Source: Methylocystis sp. ATCC 49242 (GTDB lineage: Bacteria > Pseudomonadota > Alphaproteobacteria > Rhizobiales > Beijerinckiaceae). Taken from it: a stretch of 64,000 nucleotides of DNA. The position numbers were made by a program, and so were the translations under genes. The stretch spans positions 780,736 through 844,735 of the forward strand of contig NZ_KE124774.1 in NCBI RefSeq assembly GCF_000188155.2, read 5' to 3'. Positions 18,174 to 27,623 of this stretch are shown in pieces. Positions within the stretch are counted from its first letter, which is position 1, and each line of letters begins with the position of its first letter. A model generated the notes under the pieces. It had not been told where the DNA came from. It searched no databases and saw only the letters and a program-made list of their open reading frames with translations.

Positions 18174-19004
18174 ATGTCGGAAAAAATCGCGCGCCTCATC
18201 GAGATCATGGCGGCGCTTCGGACGCCGGGGACCGGCTGCCCCTGGGATCTGGAGCAGGATTTCCGCTCAATCGCGCCCTACACGATCGAGGAAGCCTATG
18301 AGGTCGCCGACGCCATCGAAGGCGGCGATCTGAACGAACTCAAGGATGAACTCGGCGATCTGCTTCTCCAGGTCGTGTTCCACGCGCGCATGGCGCAGGA
18401 GATCGGAGCCTTCGCTTTCGATGACGTCGTCCTCGCGATTTGCGACAAGCTCGTCCGGCGCCACCCGCATGTCTTTGGCGGAGGCGGGTCGCTGACCGCG
18501 GAAGGCGTCACGACGCAATGGAGCGAGATAAAGGCCCAAGAGAAAGCCGGGAAACAGAAAGTCGGCAAGGGCGCGGCGGCCCCTGCGAGCCTTCTCGACG
18601 GCGTTCCGCTCGCCCTGCCCGCGCTGACCCGCGCCGTAAAGCTTCAACAGAAGGCGTCCCGGGTCGGGTTCGACTGGGATGACGCTCTGCATGTGATGGG
18701 CAAGATTCGCGAGGAGACCGAGGAGGTCGCGGCCGAACTCGCTCAACCCGGCGCAACCGCTTCGCCTGCTCTCGAGGAAGAAATCGGCGATCTGCTTTTC
18801 GTCGTCTCTAACCTCGCACGCCACGCCCGGGTCGATCCGGAGCAGGCGTTGCGCGGCGCCAACGCCAAATTCGAACGGCGTTTCCATCACATCGAGCGCC
18901 GGCTCGCCGAGATGGGCACAACGCCCGCAGCCGCCTCGCTCGACGAGATGGAGGCGCTGTGGGCAGAGGCGAAAAAGATGGAAAAGGCTCGTAATTGCGA
19001 CTGA
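18174..19004 (+). CDS. mazG: Nucleoside triphosphate pyrophosphohydrolase MazG
   Basis: Hydrolyses (d)NTPs to monophosphates, a house-cleaning enzyme also linked to ppGpp control. The 276-aa protein has two tandem MazG domains: the first has CPWD near residue 22 followed by the EEAYEV...ELKDELGDLLLQV metal-binding helices, the second has EETEEV...EEEIGDLLFVV. Both EExxE and ExxD motifs are intact. It begins 22 bases after the inverted repeat. Confidence 0.95.
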   Translation: MSEKIARLIEIMAALRTPGTGCPWDLEQDFRSIAPYTIEEAYEVADAIEGGDLNELKDELGDLLLQVVFHARMAQEIGAFAFDDVVLAICDKLVRRHPHVFGGGGSLTAEGVTTQWSEIKAQEKAGKQKVGKGAAAPASLLDGVPLALPALTRAVKLQQKASRVGFDWDDALHVMGKIREETEEVAAELAQPGATASPALEEEIGDLLFVVSNLARHARVDPEQALRGANAKFERRFHHIERRLAEMGTTPAAASLDEMEALWAEAKKMEKARNCD

Positions 19005-19078
19005 TTCTTGCTGGATGGGAGCGATGTGATCGCCGCGCGAGCGGCGCCCATCAGTAGGCGCCCATCAGGAGGCCATGC

Positions 19079-19657
19079 ATGTCCGTAAGCAGCGCAAATT
19101 TCCGCTACAGCCCCGCCTCTCAGTTATTTCACTGGGCCTCGGTCCTGTTCGTCGGCGCCGCCTGGGGGCTTGGTCTGCTCGGCGACGAATTGCCCAAGGG
19201 TTCGATCAGGCACATGGGCGAATTCGCGCATATCATTCTGGGCGAAATGGTCGTTCTGCTGCTTGTCCTTCGCCTCGTCTGGCGTTTCGTCGATCCTGCG
19301 CCGCGCCCCGAGCCCTCGGGTTTTGGCCCGCTTGTCGACATCGCCGCCAAACTAGCGCATCTCACGCTCTACGGCTTGCTTCTGGCCGTTCCGGCCGTCG
19401 GGCTCGTGACCCTGTTTCAGGGTGGAGAGTCCCTCTCGCTCTTCGGGTTTTACGACATTCCCTCGCCTTGGCCCAAAAACCGCGAGCTGAAACATTACGC
19501 CAAGGAATTTCACGAGTTTCTGGCGCATGGGTTGATTGCGCTGGCGGCCCTGCACGCAGCCGCTGCATTGGTCCATGACCGCATTCTGCGTGACCGGACG
19601 CTGATGCGGATGCTGCCGGCGTTCGTCGAGAATCTCAGTGACCGCCGCCAAATTTGA
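19079..19657 (+). CDS. Cytochrome b561-family membrane protein
   Basis: Four-helix di-haem b membrane protein, 192 aa. Probable haem-ligand histidines lie in QLFHWASV (helix 1), HMGEFAHI (helix 2) and EFLAHGLIALAALHAAAAL (helix 4). Such proteins transfer electrons from quinol or superoxide to partners. It meets the minus-strand SMR gene tail to tail with a 23-base overlap. Confidence 0.88.
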   Translation: MSVSSANFRYSPASQLFHWASVLFVGAAWGLGLLGDELPKGSIRHMGEFAHIILGEMVVLLLVLRLVWRFVDPAPRPEPSGFGPLVDIAAKLAHLTLYGLLLAVPAVGLVTLFQGGESLSLFGFYDIPSPWPKNRELKHYAKEFHEFLAHGLIALAALHAAAALVHDRILRDRTLMRMLPAFVENLSDRRQI

Positions 19658-19955
19658 GTATCACGACCCCTACGCAGATCAGCGCGATGCCGAATAACTC
19701 GACCGAGCTGAGCGCCTGCTGGTAAAGCTGCCAGCCCGCGATCGAGATGAGCGCGACGCCCACGCCCGACCATATGGCGTAGGCGACGCCCATTGGAATC
19801 GACTCCAGCGTCAGAGACAGAAAATAGAAGGACGTTCCATAGCCAACCGCGACGACAAGCGTCGGCAGAGGGTTACGAAACCCTTCGGCGGCACGTAGCG
19901 CTGTGGTGCCGACAACCTCCGAGAGGATCGCGATAGAAAGATAGAGCCAGGGCAT
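19635..19955 (-). CDS. Small multidrug resistance (SMR) family transporter, EmrE type
   Basis: A 106-aa protein of four transmembrane helices. It has the essential membrane glutamate in SEVVGTTAL (residue 13) and the EmrE-like signature GVAYAIWSGVG. Family members export cationic compounds or polyamines by proton antiport as antiparallel dimers. A single gene suggests a homodimer. The substrate is unknown. Confidence 0.9.
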   Translation of the reverse strand: MPWLYLSIAILSEVVGTTALRAAEGFRNPLPTLVVAVGYGTSFYFLSLTLESIPMGVAYAIWSGVGVALISIAGWQLYQQALSSVELFGIALICVGVVILKFGGGH

Positions 19956-19974
19956 GCGGGCCTATTGGTTTCGT

Positions 19975-21309
19975 TCAGACGGGACGGGCGAAGCGGCGGC
20001 TGACCTCTTCCACCCGCTCGGACGCGACGCGCACCGTCAGCCGCGAGCCGCCGTCCTCCCGGGCTTCACGGGTCAGCACCTCGGCGTGGGCATGGAGCCA
20101 GGCGAGACCCTGCCCGTCTTCAGGCTCCAGCTCCAGCGCGAGCGTGACGCGGCTGGCGGCAAGAATCGTCTCGATACGCGCCAGAAGCTCGTCGAGCCCC
20201 TGCCCGGTCAGCGCGGACGCCAGCACCGGACGCCTCTGAGGGTCGAAGCCGCGCGCGGTCTGACGCAGCGCTTCCTGTCGTTCGGGGTCGAGCGCGTCGA
20301 TCTTGTTCCAGACCTCGAGAATCCGGCCTTCCGCCTCGCCTTTCAGGCCGAGTTCGTCGAGGATCGTCTCCACGTCCCGCGCCTGCGCCTCCGAGTCCTC
20401 ATGTGACACGTCCCGCACATGCAGGATCACGTCTGCGAGGGTCACCTCCTCGAGCGTCGCGCGGAAGGCGGAGACGAGCATGGTCGGCAGGTCGGAGATG
20501 AAACCCACCGTGTCCGATAGCAGCACACGGGCGCCATGGGGCAGCCGGATTTGCCTCAACGTCGGGTCGAGCGTGGCGAACAGCATGTCCTGCGCCAAGA
20601 CCTCGGCCTTGGTGAGCCGATTGAAGAGCGTTGATTTTCCGGCGTTTGTATAGCCGACGAGCGCCACTACGGGGTAAGGAACCTCGCGTCGCGTCTTGCG
20701 ATGCAGGCCGCGTGTGCGCTTGACCTTGTCGAGATCCTGCTCGATACGGCGCATCCGCTCCTCGATGAGGCGCCGGTCGGTTTCAATCTGTGTTTCGCCG
20801 GGGCCGCCGAGGAAGCCGAAGCCGCCGCGCTGACGCTCCAGATGGGTCCAGGAGCGCACGAGGCGGGACTTCTGGTAGGCGAGATGTGCGAGTTCGACCT
20901 GTAGCGCGCCCTCTTTCGTGCGCGCGCGCTGGCCGAAAATCTCCAGTATCAGCCCTGTGCGGTCGATGACCTTCGCGCCCCAGGCCTTTTCCAGATTGCG
21001 TTGCTGCACCGGCGAGAGCTGGCAGTCCATGCTGACGAGGCCGGCCTCGCGCTCCTTCACGGTTTCCGCAATCTCGTCGACCTTGCCCTTGCCGAGATAG
21101 GTGGCCGGCCTAACTTCATTGAGGGAAACAGATATGTCGCCCACAATGTCGAGGTCGATGGCTTGCGCGAGGCCAACGGCCTCGGAGAGGCGGGCGTGAG
21201 GGTCGCGCGACAGGGCAGCGGCCCCGCGCGAGAGGTAAGGGCCGACGACGAGCGCGCGCGTGCGCCCGTCTTTGGACGCGCGATAGCCCTCTTTTTGATC
21301 AGTGTTCAA
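19975..21309 (-). CDS. hflX: Ribosome-associated GTPase HflX
   Basis: Splits stalled or heat-damaged ribosomes and binds the 50S subunit. The 444-aa protein has the HflX N-terminal domain ([22 protein letters not shown]) and coiled linker, then a Walker [13 protein letters not shown] (about residues 218-229), DTVGFI (G3) and NKID (G4). The start appears to be a TTG at 21309, a few bases after GGTAGG and 5 bases from the hfq stop. The order hfq-hflX downstream of ntrX is typical for alphaproteobacteria. Confidence 0.94.
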   Translation of the reverse strand: MNTDQKEGYRASKDGRTRALVVGPYLSRGAAALSRDPHARLSEAVGLAQAIDLDIVGDISVSLNEVRPATYLGKGKVDEIAETVKEREAGLVSMDCQLSPVQQRNLEKAWGAKVIDRTGLILEIFGQRARTKEGALQVELAHLAYQKSRLVRSWTHLERQRGGFGFLGGPGETQIETDRRLIEERMRRIEQDLDKVKRTRGLHRKTRREVPYPVVALVGYTNAGKSTLFNRLTKAEVLAQDMLFATLDPTLRQIRLPHGARVLLSDTVGFISDLPTMLVSAFRATLEEVTLADVILHVRDVSHEDSEAQARDVETILDELGLKGEAEGRILEVWNKIDALDPERQEALRQTARGFDPQRRPVLASALTGQGLDELLARIETILAASRVTLALELEPEDGQGLAWLHAHAEVLTREAREDGGSRLTVRVASERVEEVSRRFARPV

Positions 21310-21314
21310 AATGC

Positions 21315-21578
21315 CTACCGTTTATTCTCCCCAAGCGCCTCGTCGTCGCTCGGCTCGAACATCTGGATGGGATGTCCGGGCATGATGGTCGAGATGGCGT
21401 GCTTGTAGACGAGCTGCGAATGCCCGTCCCTGCGCAACAGGAGGCAAAAATTGTCAAACCAGGTGACAATGCCCTGCAACTTCACGCCGTTGACGAGGAA
21501 GATTGTGAGCGGGACTTTGTTTTTCCTGACAAAATTCAGAAAAGTATCCTGCAGATTCTGCGTACGCTCCGACGACAT
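21315..21578 (-). CDS. hfq: RNA chaperone Hfq
   Basis: Hexameric Sm-like protein that pairs small RNAs with mRNAs. The 87-aa protein starts at the ATG at 21578 ([15 protein letters not shown]); the longer frame upstream is not conserved-looking. Sm1 ([15 protein letters not shown]) and the Sm2 motif LVYKHAIST are intact; Gln8, Phe42 and the YKH motif of the RNA-binding surfaces are present. Confidence 0.97.
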   Translation of the reverse strand: MSSERTQNLQDTFLNFVRKNKVPLTIFLVNGVKLQGIVTWFDNFCLLLRRDGHSQLVYKHAISTIMPGHPIQMFEPSDDEALGENKR

Positions 21579-21827
21579 CGGCTGTCCTGTTCTATTTTTG
21601 TTGAGCCGAGCGGTTTGACGCCGCCCCCCGGGGAATCTTTTTCTACTTTTGGCCGCCGCGCTGCGCATTAGAACCCTTCAAATGACGAAGCGCAAGGCGG
21701 AACTCGCGCCAAGCTCCACTCGGCGAGCGGATTTCATTTGATCGGACGGGCGCGTTTCGAGGCCGCAAAACGGCGGATCGAAAGTTAATGCATCGCATGA
21801 AGTTTAATTGATACAGCGTTGCAATTA

Positions 21828-23192
21828 CTATTCTATCGCCAGTGACTTCAACTTCCGGTGCAAGGCCGAACGCTCCATGCCGATGAACTCGGCCGTGCGC
21901 GAGATATTGCCCGAGAAGCGGTTGAGCTGGGCGACGAGGTATTCGCGTTCGAAAACCTCGCGCGCCTCCCGCAGCGGGAGACTCATCAGCTTTTCGCCCC
22001 TCACGCCCGCCGGCGTCGCGGGCACGAGTTCGCCGACGTCGGCCGGCAGCATATCGGCGGTGATCGAGGCGCCCGGCTCTCCCGCGGTCAGGATCATCAG
22101 GCGCTCTACATTGTTCTTCAGCTGACGGATGTTCCCCGGCCAGTCATGCAGCTGCAGCACGGCGAGGGCGTCGTCGGCGATCTGCCGACGCGGCATGCCG
22201 GAAGCGAGCGACATATTCTCCATGAAGTATTCGATCAGCGCCGGAATATCCTCGCGCCTCTCCGCGAGGGACGGCACGCGTATCGGCACGACGGCGAGGC
22301 GGTGGAACAGGTCCTCCCTCAGCGCGCCCTCCTCGATGGCCGACGCGAGATCGCGGGCGGAAGACGAGATGATTCTCACGTCCACATGCACCTTTGTAGC
22401 GCCGCCCACGCGCTGGAAGGTCTGGTCCACGAGGACTCGCAGGATTTTCGCCTGGGTGTCCTTCGGCATGTCGGCGATCTCATCGAGGAAGAGGGTGCCG
22501 CCATGGGCCTCCTCCAGCGCGCCGATCTTGCGTTCCCCGTCCGCCCCCTCGCGGCCGAAGAGCTCGATCTCCATGTTTTCGGGCGTGATCGTCGCGGAAT
22601 TGATGACGACGAAAGGTCCGCCGGCGCGGCTCGAGGCGTCGTGAATGCAGCGGGCGGCGAGCTCTTTGCCGGAGCCCGGCGCGCCGGTGATGAGCACGCG
22701 GGAATTCACCGGGGCCACCCGCGCGATCAGCTGCTGCAACTGGTGGGCGGCCGGCGACGAGCCCACGATGCGGTCGAAGGCCCCCGCACGTTGCCGCAGC
22801 GCCGACAACTCGCGCTTGAGCTGATAGGCCTCGAGCGCGCGTTCGGCGACGAGCACGAGCCGGTCCGCCTTGAACGGCTTCTCGATGAAGTCGTATGCGC
22901 CGATCTTGATGGCGCTGACCGCCGTCTCGATATTGCCGTGGCCGGAGATCATCACGACCGGCAGGCCCTTGTGCTGCTTCTGGATGACTTCCAGCACCTG
23001 CAGGCCGTCGAGCCGCGAGCCCTGCAGCCAGATATCGAGGAAAACGAGATGCGGCCGGCGCGCTGAAATTGCCGCCAGCGCATCGTCGGCGTCTTTCGCC
23101 GTGCGCGTTCCGTGGCCCTCGTCGCTCAAAATGCCCGCGACCAACTCCCGGATGTCTTCTTCGTCGTCGACGATGAGAATATCGCTCGCCAT
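21828..23192 (-). CDS. ntrX: Nitrogen regulation response regulator NtrX
   Basis: Sigma-54-type activator paired with NtrY, 454 aa. Receiver domain with DDEEDI and phospho-acceptor D53-like residue in LVFLDIWLQG; AAA+ domain with Walker A-like GAPGSGKE and Walker B TLFLDEIAD; C-terminal Fis-type HTH. The GAFTGA loop that normally contacts sigma-54 is not present (ELFGREGADGERKIGALEEAHG instead), which is characteristic of NtrX and indicates it may not activate sigma-54 in the standard way. The ATG at 23192 overlaps the ntrY stop (TGATG); a GTG at 23195 is an alternative. Confidence 0.95.
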   Translation of the reverse strand: MASDILIVDDEEDIRELVAGILSDEGHGTRTAKDADDALAAISARRPHLVFLDIWLQGSRLDGLQVLEVIQKQHKGLPVVMISGHGNIETAVSAIKIGAYDFIEKPFKADRLVLVAERALEAYQLKRELSALRQRAGAFDRIVGSSPAAHQLQQLIARVAPVNSRVLITGAPGSGKELAARCIHDASSRAGGPFVVINSATITPENMEIELFGREGADGERKIGALEEAHGGTLFLDEIADMPKDTQAKILRVLVDQTFQRVGGATKVHVDVRIISSSARDLASAIEEGALREDLFHRLAVVPIRVPSLAERREDIPALIEYFMENMSLASGMPRRQIADDALAVLQLHDWPGNIRQLKNNVERLMILTAGEPGASITADMLPADVGELVPATPAGVRGEKLMSLPLREAREVFEREYLVAQLNRFSGNISRTAEFIGMERSALHRKLKSLAIE

Positions 23193-25468
23193 CACGCCCC
23201 GCTTTGTTGTCCGGAATGTTCCAACGCCGCCGCCTGTTCTTCAGCCCCCTGAGGTTGCTGCGTTTCCTGTTCGGCCGCCATCGGCAGGATCAGACGCACA
23301 CAGGCGCCCCGCCCCGTCGGCGCGTCCAGCAGCTCCAGCCGGCCGCCGTGGTCCTCGATGATCTTGGCGACGATCGGCAGGCCGAGCCCCGTGCCGTCCG
23401 ATCGGGTGGTCATGTATGGCTCGAGGAGACGCTGGCGGTTCATCGCCGGGAACCCCTTGCCATTGTCGATTACGTCGATCTCGACCATGTGGTCGCGCGT
23501 CGCCAGACGGATCTCGACCCTGCCCTTTTCGGCCGCGTCCGCTTCCTCGCGCGCGGCAATGCCCTCGATCGCGTTCTTGACGATGTTTGTGAGCGCCTGC
23601 GACAGCAAGCGACGATCGAATTGCGCATAGATCGCCGCATCCGGCAGCGCTTCGACAATGTCGACGTCGGCGTTCCCGACCCGCATCAGAAAGGCGACCT
23701 GACGGACGCATTCATTGAGGTCGTCTCGCTCGGGCCGCGCCTTCGGCATGCGCGCGAAGGAGGAGAACTCATCCACCATCCGCTTGATGTCGTCGACCTG
23801 CCGCACAATCGTGTCGGTGCATTGGTCGAATATGTCCTTGTCCTCCTGAATCAGCCGGCCGTATTTGCGCTTCAGGCGTTCGGCCGAAAGCTGGATCGGG
23901 GTCAGCGGATTCTTGATTTCATGAGCGATGCGCCGCGCGACGTCAGCCCAGGCGGAAGTGCGCTGCGCGGTCACGAGATCCGTGATGTCGTCGAGCGTGA
24001 CGACGAAATTCGGATGCGCCTGGTCGGCGCGCGACGAGGTGACGCGTATGTTGAACGTCCGTTCCGCCACGCCGCGTTTGATGGTGATCTGGCTCTGCAC
24101 GGAGCGTGGGAAAAGCTCGACCGCGTCGGAAAGTATGGGCGCCAGCTCCGGCATCACGTCCGCGATGCTGGCCCCGACGGTCGCCTGCCCCTTCGCGTCG
24201 TTGAGCGACAGCTCCTCGGCGGAGCGATTGAGGATGGTGACGATTCCGTATGCGTCGACGCCGATCACCGCCGCCGGCACGCCCGCCAGCACGGCCTCGG
24301 TAAACTCACGGCGCTCGTCGTTGATGCGATTGGCTTCCAGCAGGCGGCGCTGCTGGAGGTTCAGCTCGGTCGTCATGTTGTTGAATACGTCGCCAAGGCG
24401 CGCCAATTCGCCGTGCGAGCGATCCACTTTCACGCGCACATCGAGGTTGCCGGTGGAGACTTCGTCCGTCGCCGCGATCAGCGTACGGATCGGCGTCACC
24501 AGACGATCGGCGAAATCGAGACCGAACCAGATCGACGACAGCAGCATGATCGTCGTCAACAGCGAGTACATCAGAACGAAGGCTCGCTGGACGGCGCCGC
24601 GATAGGCGTCGAAGGCGTCATAATTGCTGATGAGCGTCTGCGTCTGCTTGGGAAAATCGACTGCGAAAGGGTCGACCGGCCGGGTGACATAGAGGAACGT
24701 GTCCTCGAACTTGCTCAGCGAGCGAAGCGCGACGAAGCTCTTGCCGTCGTCGATCACGAGGCAGAGCGGCTCGCCCCGCCGGGCGTTCTCGAACTCCGAC
24801 TCCGGCGGAGCGATGATGATCGAGGCCGTGTTCCGCGCGACGTCGACCCGGTCGAGAATCTGGCCGTTGGATTTGACGAGCGCCGCGACCGAAAAGCCGA
24901 GAAACTGGGCGCGCGACGCGAAAATCTGATGGAAAAAGGTTCGATCGGCGTCGAACATCACCTTGGCGCGGTCGAGATCGGAGGCGGTAAGCTGCGCCTC
25001 CTGCAAAAGCGCCTGGCACTGGCTCGACTGAAACGCCTCCGCGGCCTTGGCGGTGTTGTGGACGAAAATCTTGACGCTGGACATGAAGGCCGGGTTGAGC
25101 GCCCGCTCCAGCGTCAGCGATCCCGCGATCGCCAGAAGGATCGCCGGGATGAGGGCGATGACCGCGAAAATGCCGACGATGCGCACATGCAGCCGGGCGG
25201 CCGCCTCGCCGCGCCGCCAGACTCGATAAAGCCGCCACGCTTTGACGACGACCATGATCGCCAGCACGCCCAGCAGCACGCCATTGGCGATGAAGAGCGG
25301 GAGCAGCCGGTCGTCGGTTGGCGAAAGAATGCGGAATTCCGTGACAACCAGGAAGGTGGCCAAAGCGCACCCCGCGGCGCCGATCGCTATGATCGGGCCG
25401 AACCAGGCGCGACGCGAGGATGGTTCTTTCTCGCTTCGCGGCGGAGCGTTTTCTCCCGTAAGGGCCAT
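23192..25468 (-). CDS. ntrY: Nitrogen regulation sensor histidine kinase NtrY
   Basis: Membrane sensor kinase of 758 aa. Three to four hydrophobic segments near the N-terminus frame an extracytoplasmic region, followed by HAMP, PAS, a HisKA box with phospho-accepting H in [13 protein letters not shown], and a HATPase domain (NIVKNAIEG, DNGKGFP, GTGLGLPI). The C-terminal tail is Gln/Glu/Ala-rich. It is cotranscribed with ntrX. A palindrome (GTTGCA-AATC-TGCAAC) lies about 30 bases upstream. Confidence 0.96.
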   Translation of the reverse strand: MALTGENAPPRSEKEPSSRRAWFGPIIAIGAAGCALATFLVVTEFRILSPTDDRLLPLFIANGVLLGVLAIMVVVKAWRLYRVWRRGEAAARLHVRIVGIFAVIALIPAILLAIAGSLTLERALNPAFMSSVKIFVHNTAKAAEAFQSSQCQALLQEAQLTASDLDRAKVMFDADRTFFHQIFASRAQFLGFSVAALVKSNGQILDRVDVARNTASIIIAPPESEFENARRGEPLCLVIDDGKSFVALRSLSKFEDTFLYVTRPVDPFAVDFPKQTQTLISNYDAFDAYRGAVQRAFVLMYSLLTTIMLLSSIWFGLDFADRLVTPIRTLIAATDEVSTGNLDVRVKVDRSHGELARLGDVFNNMTTELNLQQRRLLEANRINDERREFTEAVLAGVPAAVIGVDAYGIVTILNRSAEELSLNDAKGQATVGASIADVMPELAPILSDAVELFPRSVQSQITIKRGVAERTFNIRVTSSRADQAHPNFVVTLDDITDLVTAQRTSAWADVARRIAHEIKNPLTPIQLSAERLKRKYGRLIQEDKDIFDQCTDTIVRQVDDIKRMVDEFSSFARMPKARPERDDLNECVRQVAFLMRVGNADVDIVEALPDAAIYAQFDRRLLSQALTNIVKNAIEGIAAREEADAAEKGRVEIRLATRDHMVEIDVIDNGKGFPAMNRQRLLEPYMTTRSDGTGLGLPIVAKIIEDHGGRLELLDAPTGRGACVRLILPMAAEQETQQPQGAEEQAAALEHSGQQSGA

Positions 25469-25496
25469 GTCGCCTCTATAGGCTCCGAATGCGGCT

Positions 25497-25512
25497 GTTG
25501 CAAATCTGCAAC
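25497..25512. promoter_or_regulatory. Palindrome upstream of ntrY
   Basis: GTTGCA and TGCAAC flank a 4-base centre, followed by another GTTGCA. It lies in the region where the ntrYX promoter should be and may be a regulator site. The factor is unknown. Confidence 0.35.
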
Positions 25513-25725
25513 GGTTGCATGAAGATGGTCCTCCGGCTCAAAGCAAAGACTTAGCTATTTGATTCTTCGTTTCTTATTGCGCCGATCAACGAAAGATTCA
25601 CCGAAATTGCCATTCCGCGGGAGAGGCGCCATGACATTCTTTGCTTGTCCCCTGATCCATGTTTTCAATCGCCATGTCATTTTCGCGGCCCGGCCGGCGC
25701 CCCGGCAGCCGGACGCACATTGACC

Positions 25726-27585
25726 ATGGCTCTCTCCAGCTTGCAGAAGGCGTTCGCAGGCCTGCGCCGACGAAGAACGATCGTTCAGCCTCCCTCCCCC
25801 GCGGCTGTCGCGACGCATATTCGCCAGATCGTAGAAAAGCCCGCCGCGGACGCTGATCTCGGATCGTTCGCGCTGAGCGCGAAAGACGTCGACACGGTCC
25901 TCGACCATGTTTCCCGTGTTCGCGCCGCGCTTGCGCTGAATCTCCTGTTTCTGCGCGCAAAAGGCGACATCCGTGCGCTGGCTTCGCTGCAGGCGTTCAT
26001 TCGCGAGGCTTTCGACAGGCCGGACGGCGTCGTCGATTTCGAACGGCTGATGGAGGACGTCGAGGCGTCGTTACGACGGCGAGCCGTCTCTGCGATAACG
26101 GCGCGCAACCCCATTCTTGCGCGAGCGGTCAATCGAATGATCGGCGCCTCCGAGCTGTTCGCCGAGCTGAAGCGCGTCATGGACGGCGCCTTCGGTTGCA
26201 CCGAACTGGCGACCCGGGAGTCATTTGACGAACAGGCCTATCTCGCGGCGAATCCGGACGTGGCCGCGGCGGTCGCGAATGGCGAAATCCGCTCGGGGCG
26301 CGCGCATTTTCTCAAGCATGGAGAGCGGGAAGCACGCGTTCAATGGAGGTTCGATCCGGATACCAGCGAATCGGGCATGGACCTGATCTATCCAATCGCG
26401 CTCTGCCGCCATGACGCCTCAGGCTGCGGGGTGGGATCGTTGCTCGAGGGCGCGCCGGTCAATCGCGATGCGCTGCTCTCCGCGCCCCTGGACGGAACGT
26501 TCTCGATTTCGGTCGTCGCCGACCGGGAATCACATGACGCGTCGCCCTCCTTCATTCGGGAGATTTCGATCGGCGCCGACCTGACGAAATTCCGCGACCT
26601 GCTGAAAAGCCTCGCCTGGACCGCGCCGCCGATCTATCTCGCCGCCTTCCGCGACGCCTGCGCCGACATCGAAAACGGCGTCGTGATGTTCGATGGCGGC
26701 AAGGCCTGGGGCGATTCCAGCTTCACTACCATTTTGTCGCCGGGTGGCCGACGCCGCGCGGCGGACATATTCCCGCTCGCCGGGCGATACGCGAGGGTTC
26801 GCCGCGCCGGCGAGGAAGTGGTTTTGCATGCCGACGTCCCGCTCATGCTATGCACGTCGTGGGCGAGCCGCTGCAATTACGGCCATTGGCTGATGAATTC
26901 GCTGCTCTCGGTCTATCTCGTTCTCGATGAGCTGAAAGCCGGTCGTCTCAAGCTGCTTTGCCCGCCGCTCACCGACCGGCAGCGCGCGGAAATCCTAGCG
27001 CTGGGCGCGCCCGCCGCCTGCATCGTCGAAAGCGGCGCGCGCTATGTGCGAAGCGAGCGGCTGATCTATCCCTCTCCGCTCGCGACCTTTGCAAATATGG
27101 CTCCTTCCGGCTTGTCGGTCGATTTCCTCGACCGTCTCAAGGAACTCGCCCTGCCGGCGGAGGAAGGTTCGGGTCCCGAGCGCCTGTTCCTGAGCAGGAT
27201 GGGTTTTCCGTCTTCGCGTCGCATGAGCAACGAGGAAGTGTTGGCCGCGGCGCTGGAAAAGATCGGCGTTCGCACGGTTTTCACCCACCGCATGACGCTC
27301 GGGGAACAAATCCGCCTCATGTCCGGGGCGAAACTGGTCGTCGGGCAGTTCGGCGCCGCTCTCTGGAACGCGCCCTTCCTGCCCCCCGGCGCACATGTCG
27401 TCGAAATCTCCACCAGCAATTATGCCTCGAATGAATACCTCTACATATCGCACCTTTGCAGGCTGAAATTCTCGCGGGTAATGATCGAATCGTCCCTGCC
27501 GGAAAGGAACGCCCGCGCCGGGGAAGACTTCGACTTCGAAGCGCCGGTCGACAAGATAGCGGCTCTTGTCCGCTCGCTGATATAG
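25726..27585 (+). CDS. Family 61 glycosyltransferase (DUF563 type)
   Basis: A 619-aa cytoplasmic protein whose C-terminal third matches glycosyltransferase family 61: RLFLSRMGFPSSRR, then MSGAKLVVGQFGAALWNAPFLPPGAHVVEI. The middle contains CNYGHWLMNSLLS, also typical. The N-terminal part has FDEQAYLAANPDVAAAV with a following HFLKHGEREAR, a module found in polysaccharide-related proteins of alphaproteobacteria. It probably adds a sugar to a surface polysaccharide. It sits alone on the plus strand between ntrC and ntrY, which are usually adjacent. The ATG at 25726 has only a weak binding site; earlier in-frame starts exist. Confidence 0.8.
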   Translation: MALSSLQKAFAGLRRRRTIVQPPSPAAVATHIRQIVEKPAADADLGSFALSAKDVDTVLDHVSRVRAALALNLLFLRAKGDIRALASLQAFIREAFDRPDGVVDFERLMEDVEASLRRRAVSAITARNPILARAVNRMIGASELFAELKRVMDGAFGCTELATRESFDEQAYLAANPDVAAAVANGEIRSGRAHFLKHGEREARVQWRFDPDTSESGMDLIYPIALCRHDASGCGVGSLLEGAPVNRDALLSAPLDGTFSISVVADRESHDASPSFIREISIGADLTKFRDLLKSLAWTAPPIYLAAFRDACADIENGVVMFDGGKAWGDSSFTTILSPGGRRRAADIFPLAGRYARVRRAGEEVVLHADVPLMLCTSWASRCNYGHWLMNSLLSVYLVLDELKAGRLKLLCPPLTDRQRAEILALGAPAACIVESGARYVRSERLIYPSPLATFANMAPSGLSVDFLDRLKELALPAEEGSGPERLFLSRMGFPSSRRMSNEEVLAAALEKIGVRTVFTHRMTLGEQIRLMSGAKLVVGQFGAALWNAPFLPPGAHVVEISTSNYASNEYLYISHLCRLKFSRVMIESSLPERNARAGEDFDFEAPVDKIAALVRSLI

Positions 27586-27587
27586 CG

Positions 27588-27620
27588 TCTGCGGGCGCCG
27601 CGACAGCGCCCGCCCGCAGA
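27588..27620. terminator. GC-rich hairpin between the convergent GT61 and ntrC genes
   Basis: TCTGCGGGCG at the left pairs with CGCCCGCAGA-type sequence at the right (one bulged C), just after the glycosyltransferase stop and ending 3 bases from the ntrC stop. It lacks a T-tract on either strand, so it is at best a weak shared terminator. Confidence 0.5.
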
Positions 27621-27623
27621 GGC

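Noticed and set aside
21858-23066. 402-codon plus-strand frame opposite ntrX
   Set aside because: Shadow of NtrX; no binding site or domain.
23204-25522. 772-codon open frame on the plus strand opposite ntrY
   Set aside because: It is the antisense shadow of a clear histidine kinase in GC-rich DNA and has no protein-like motifs.
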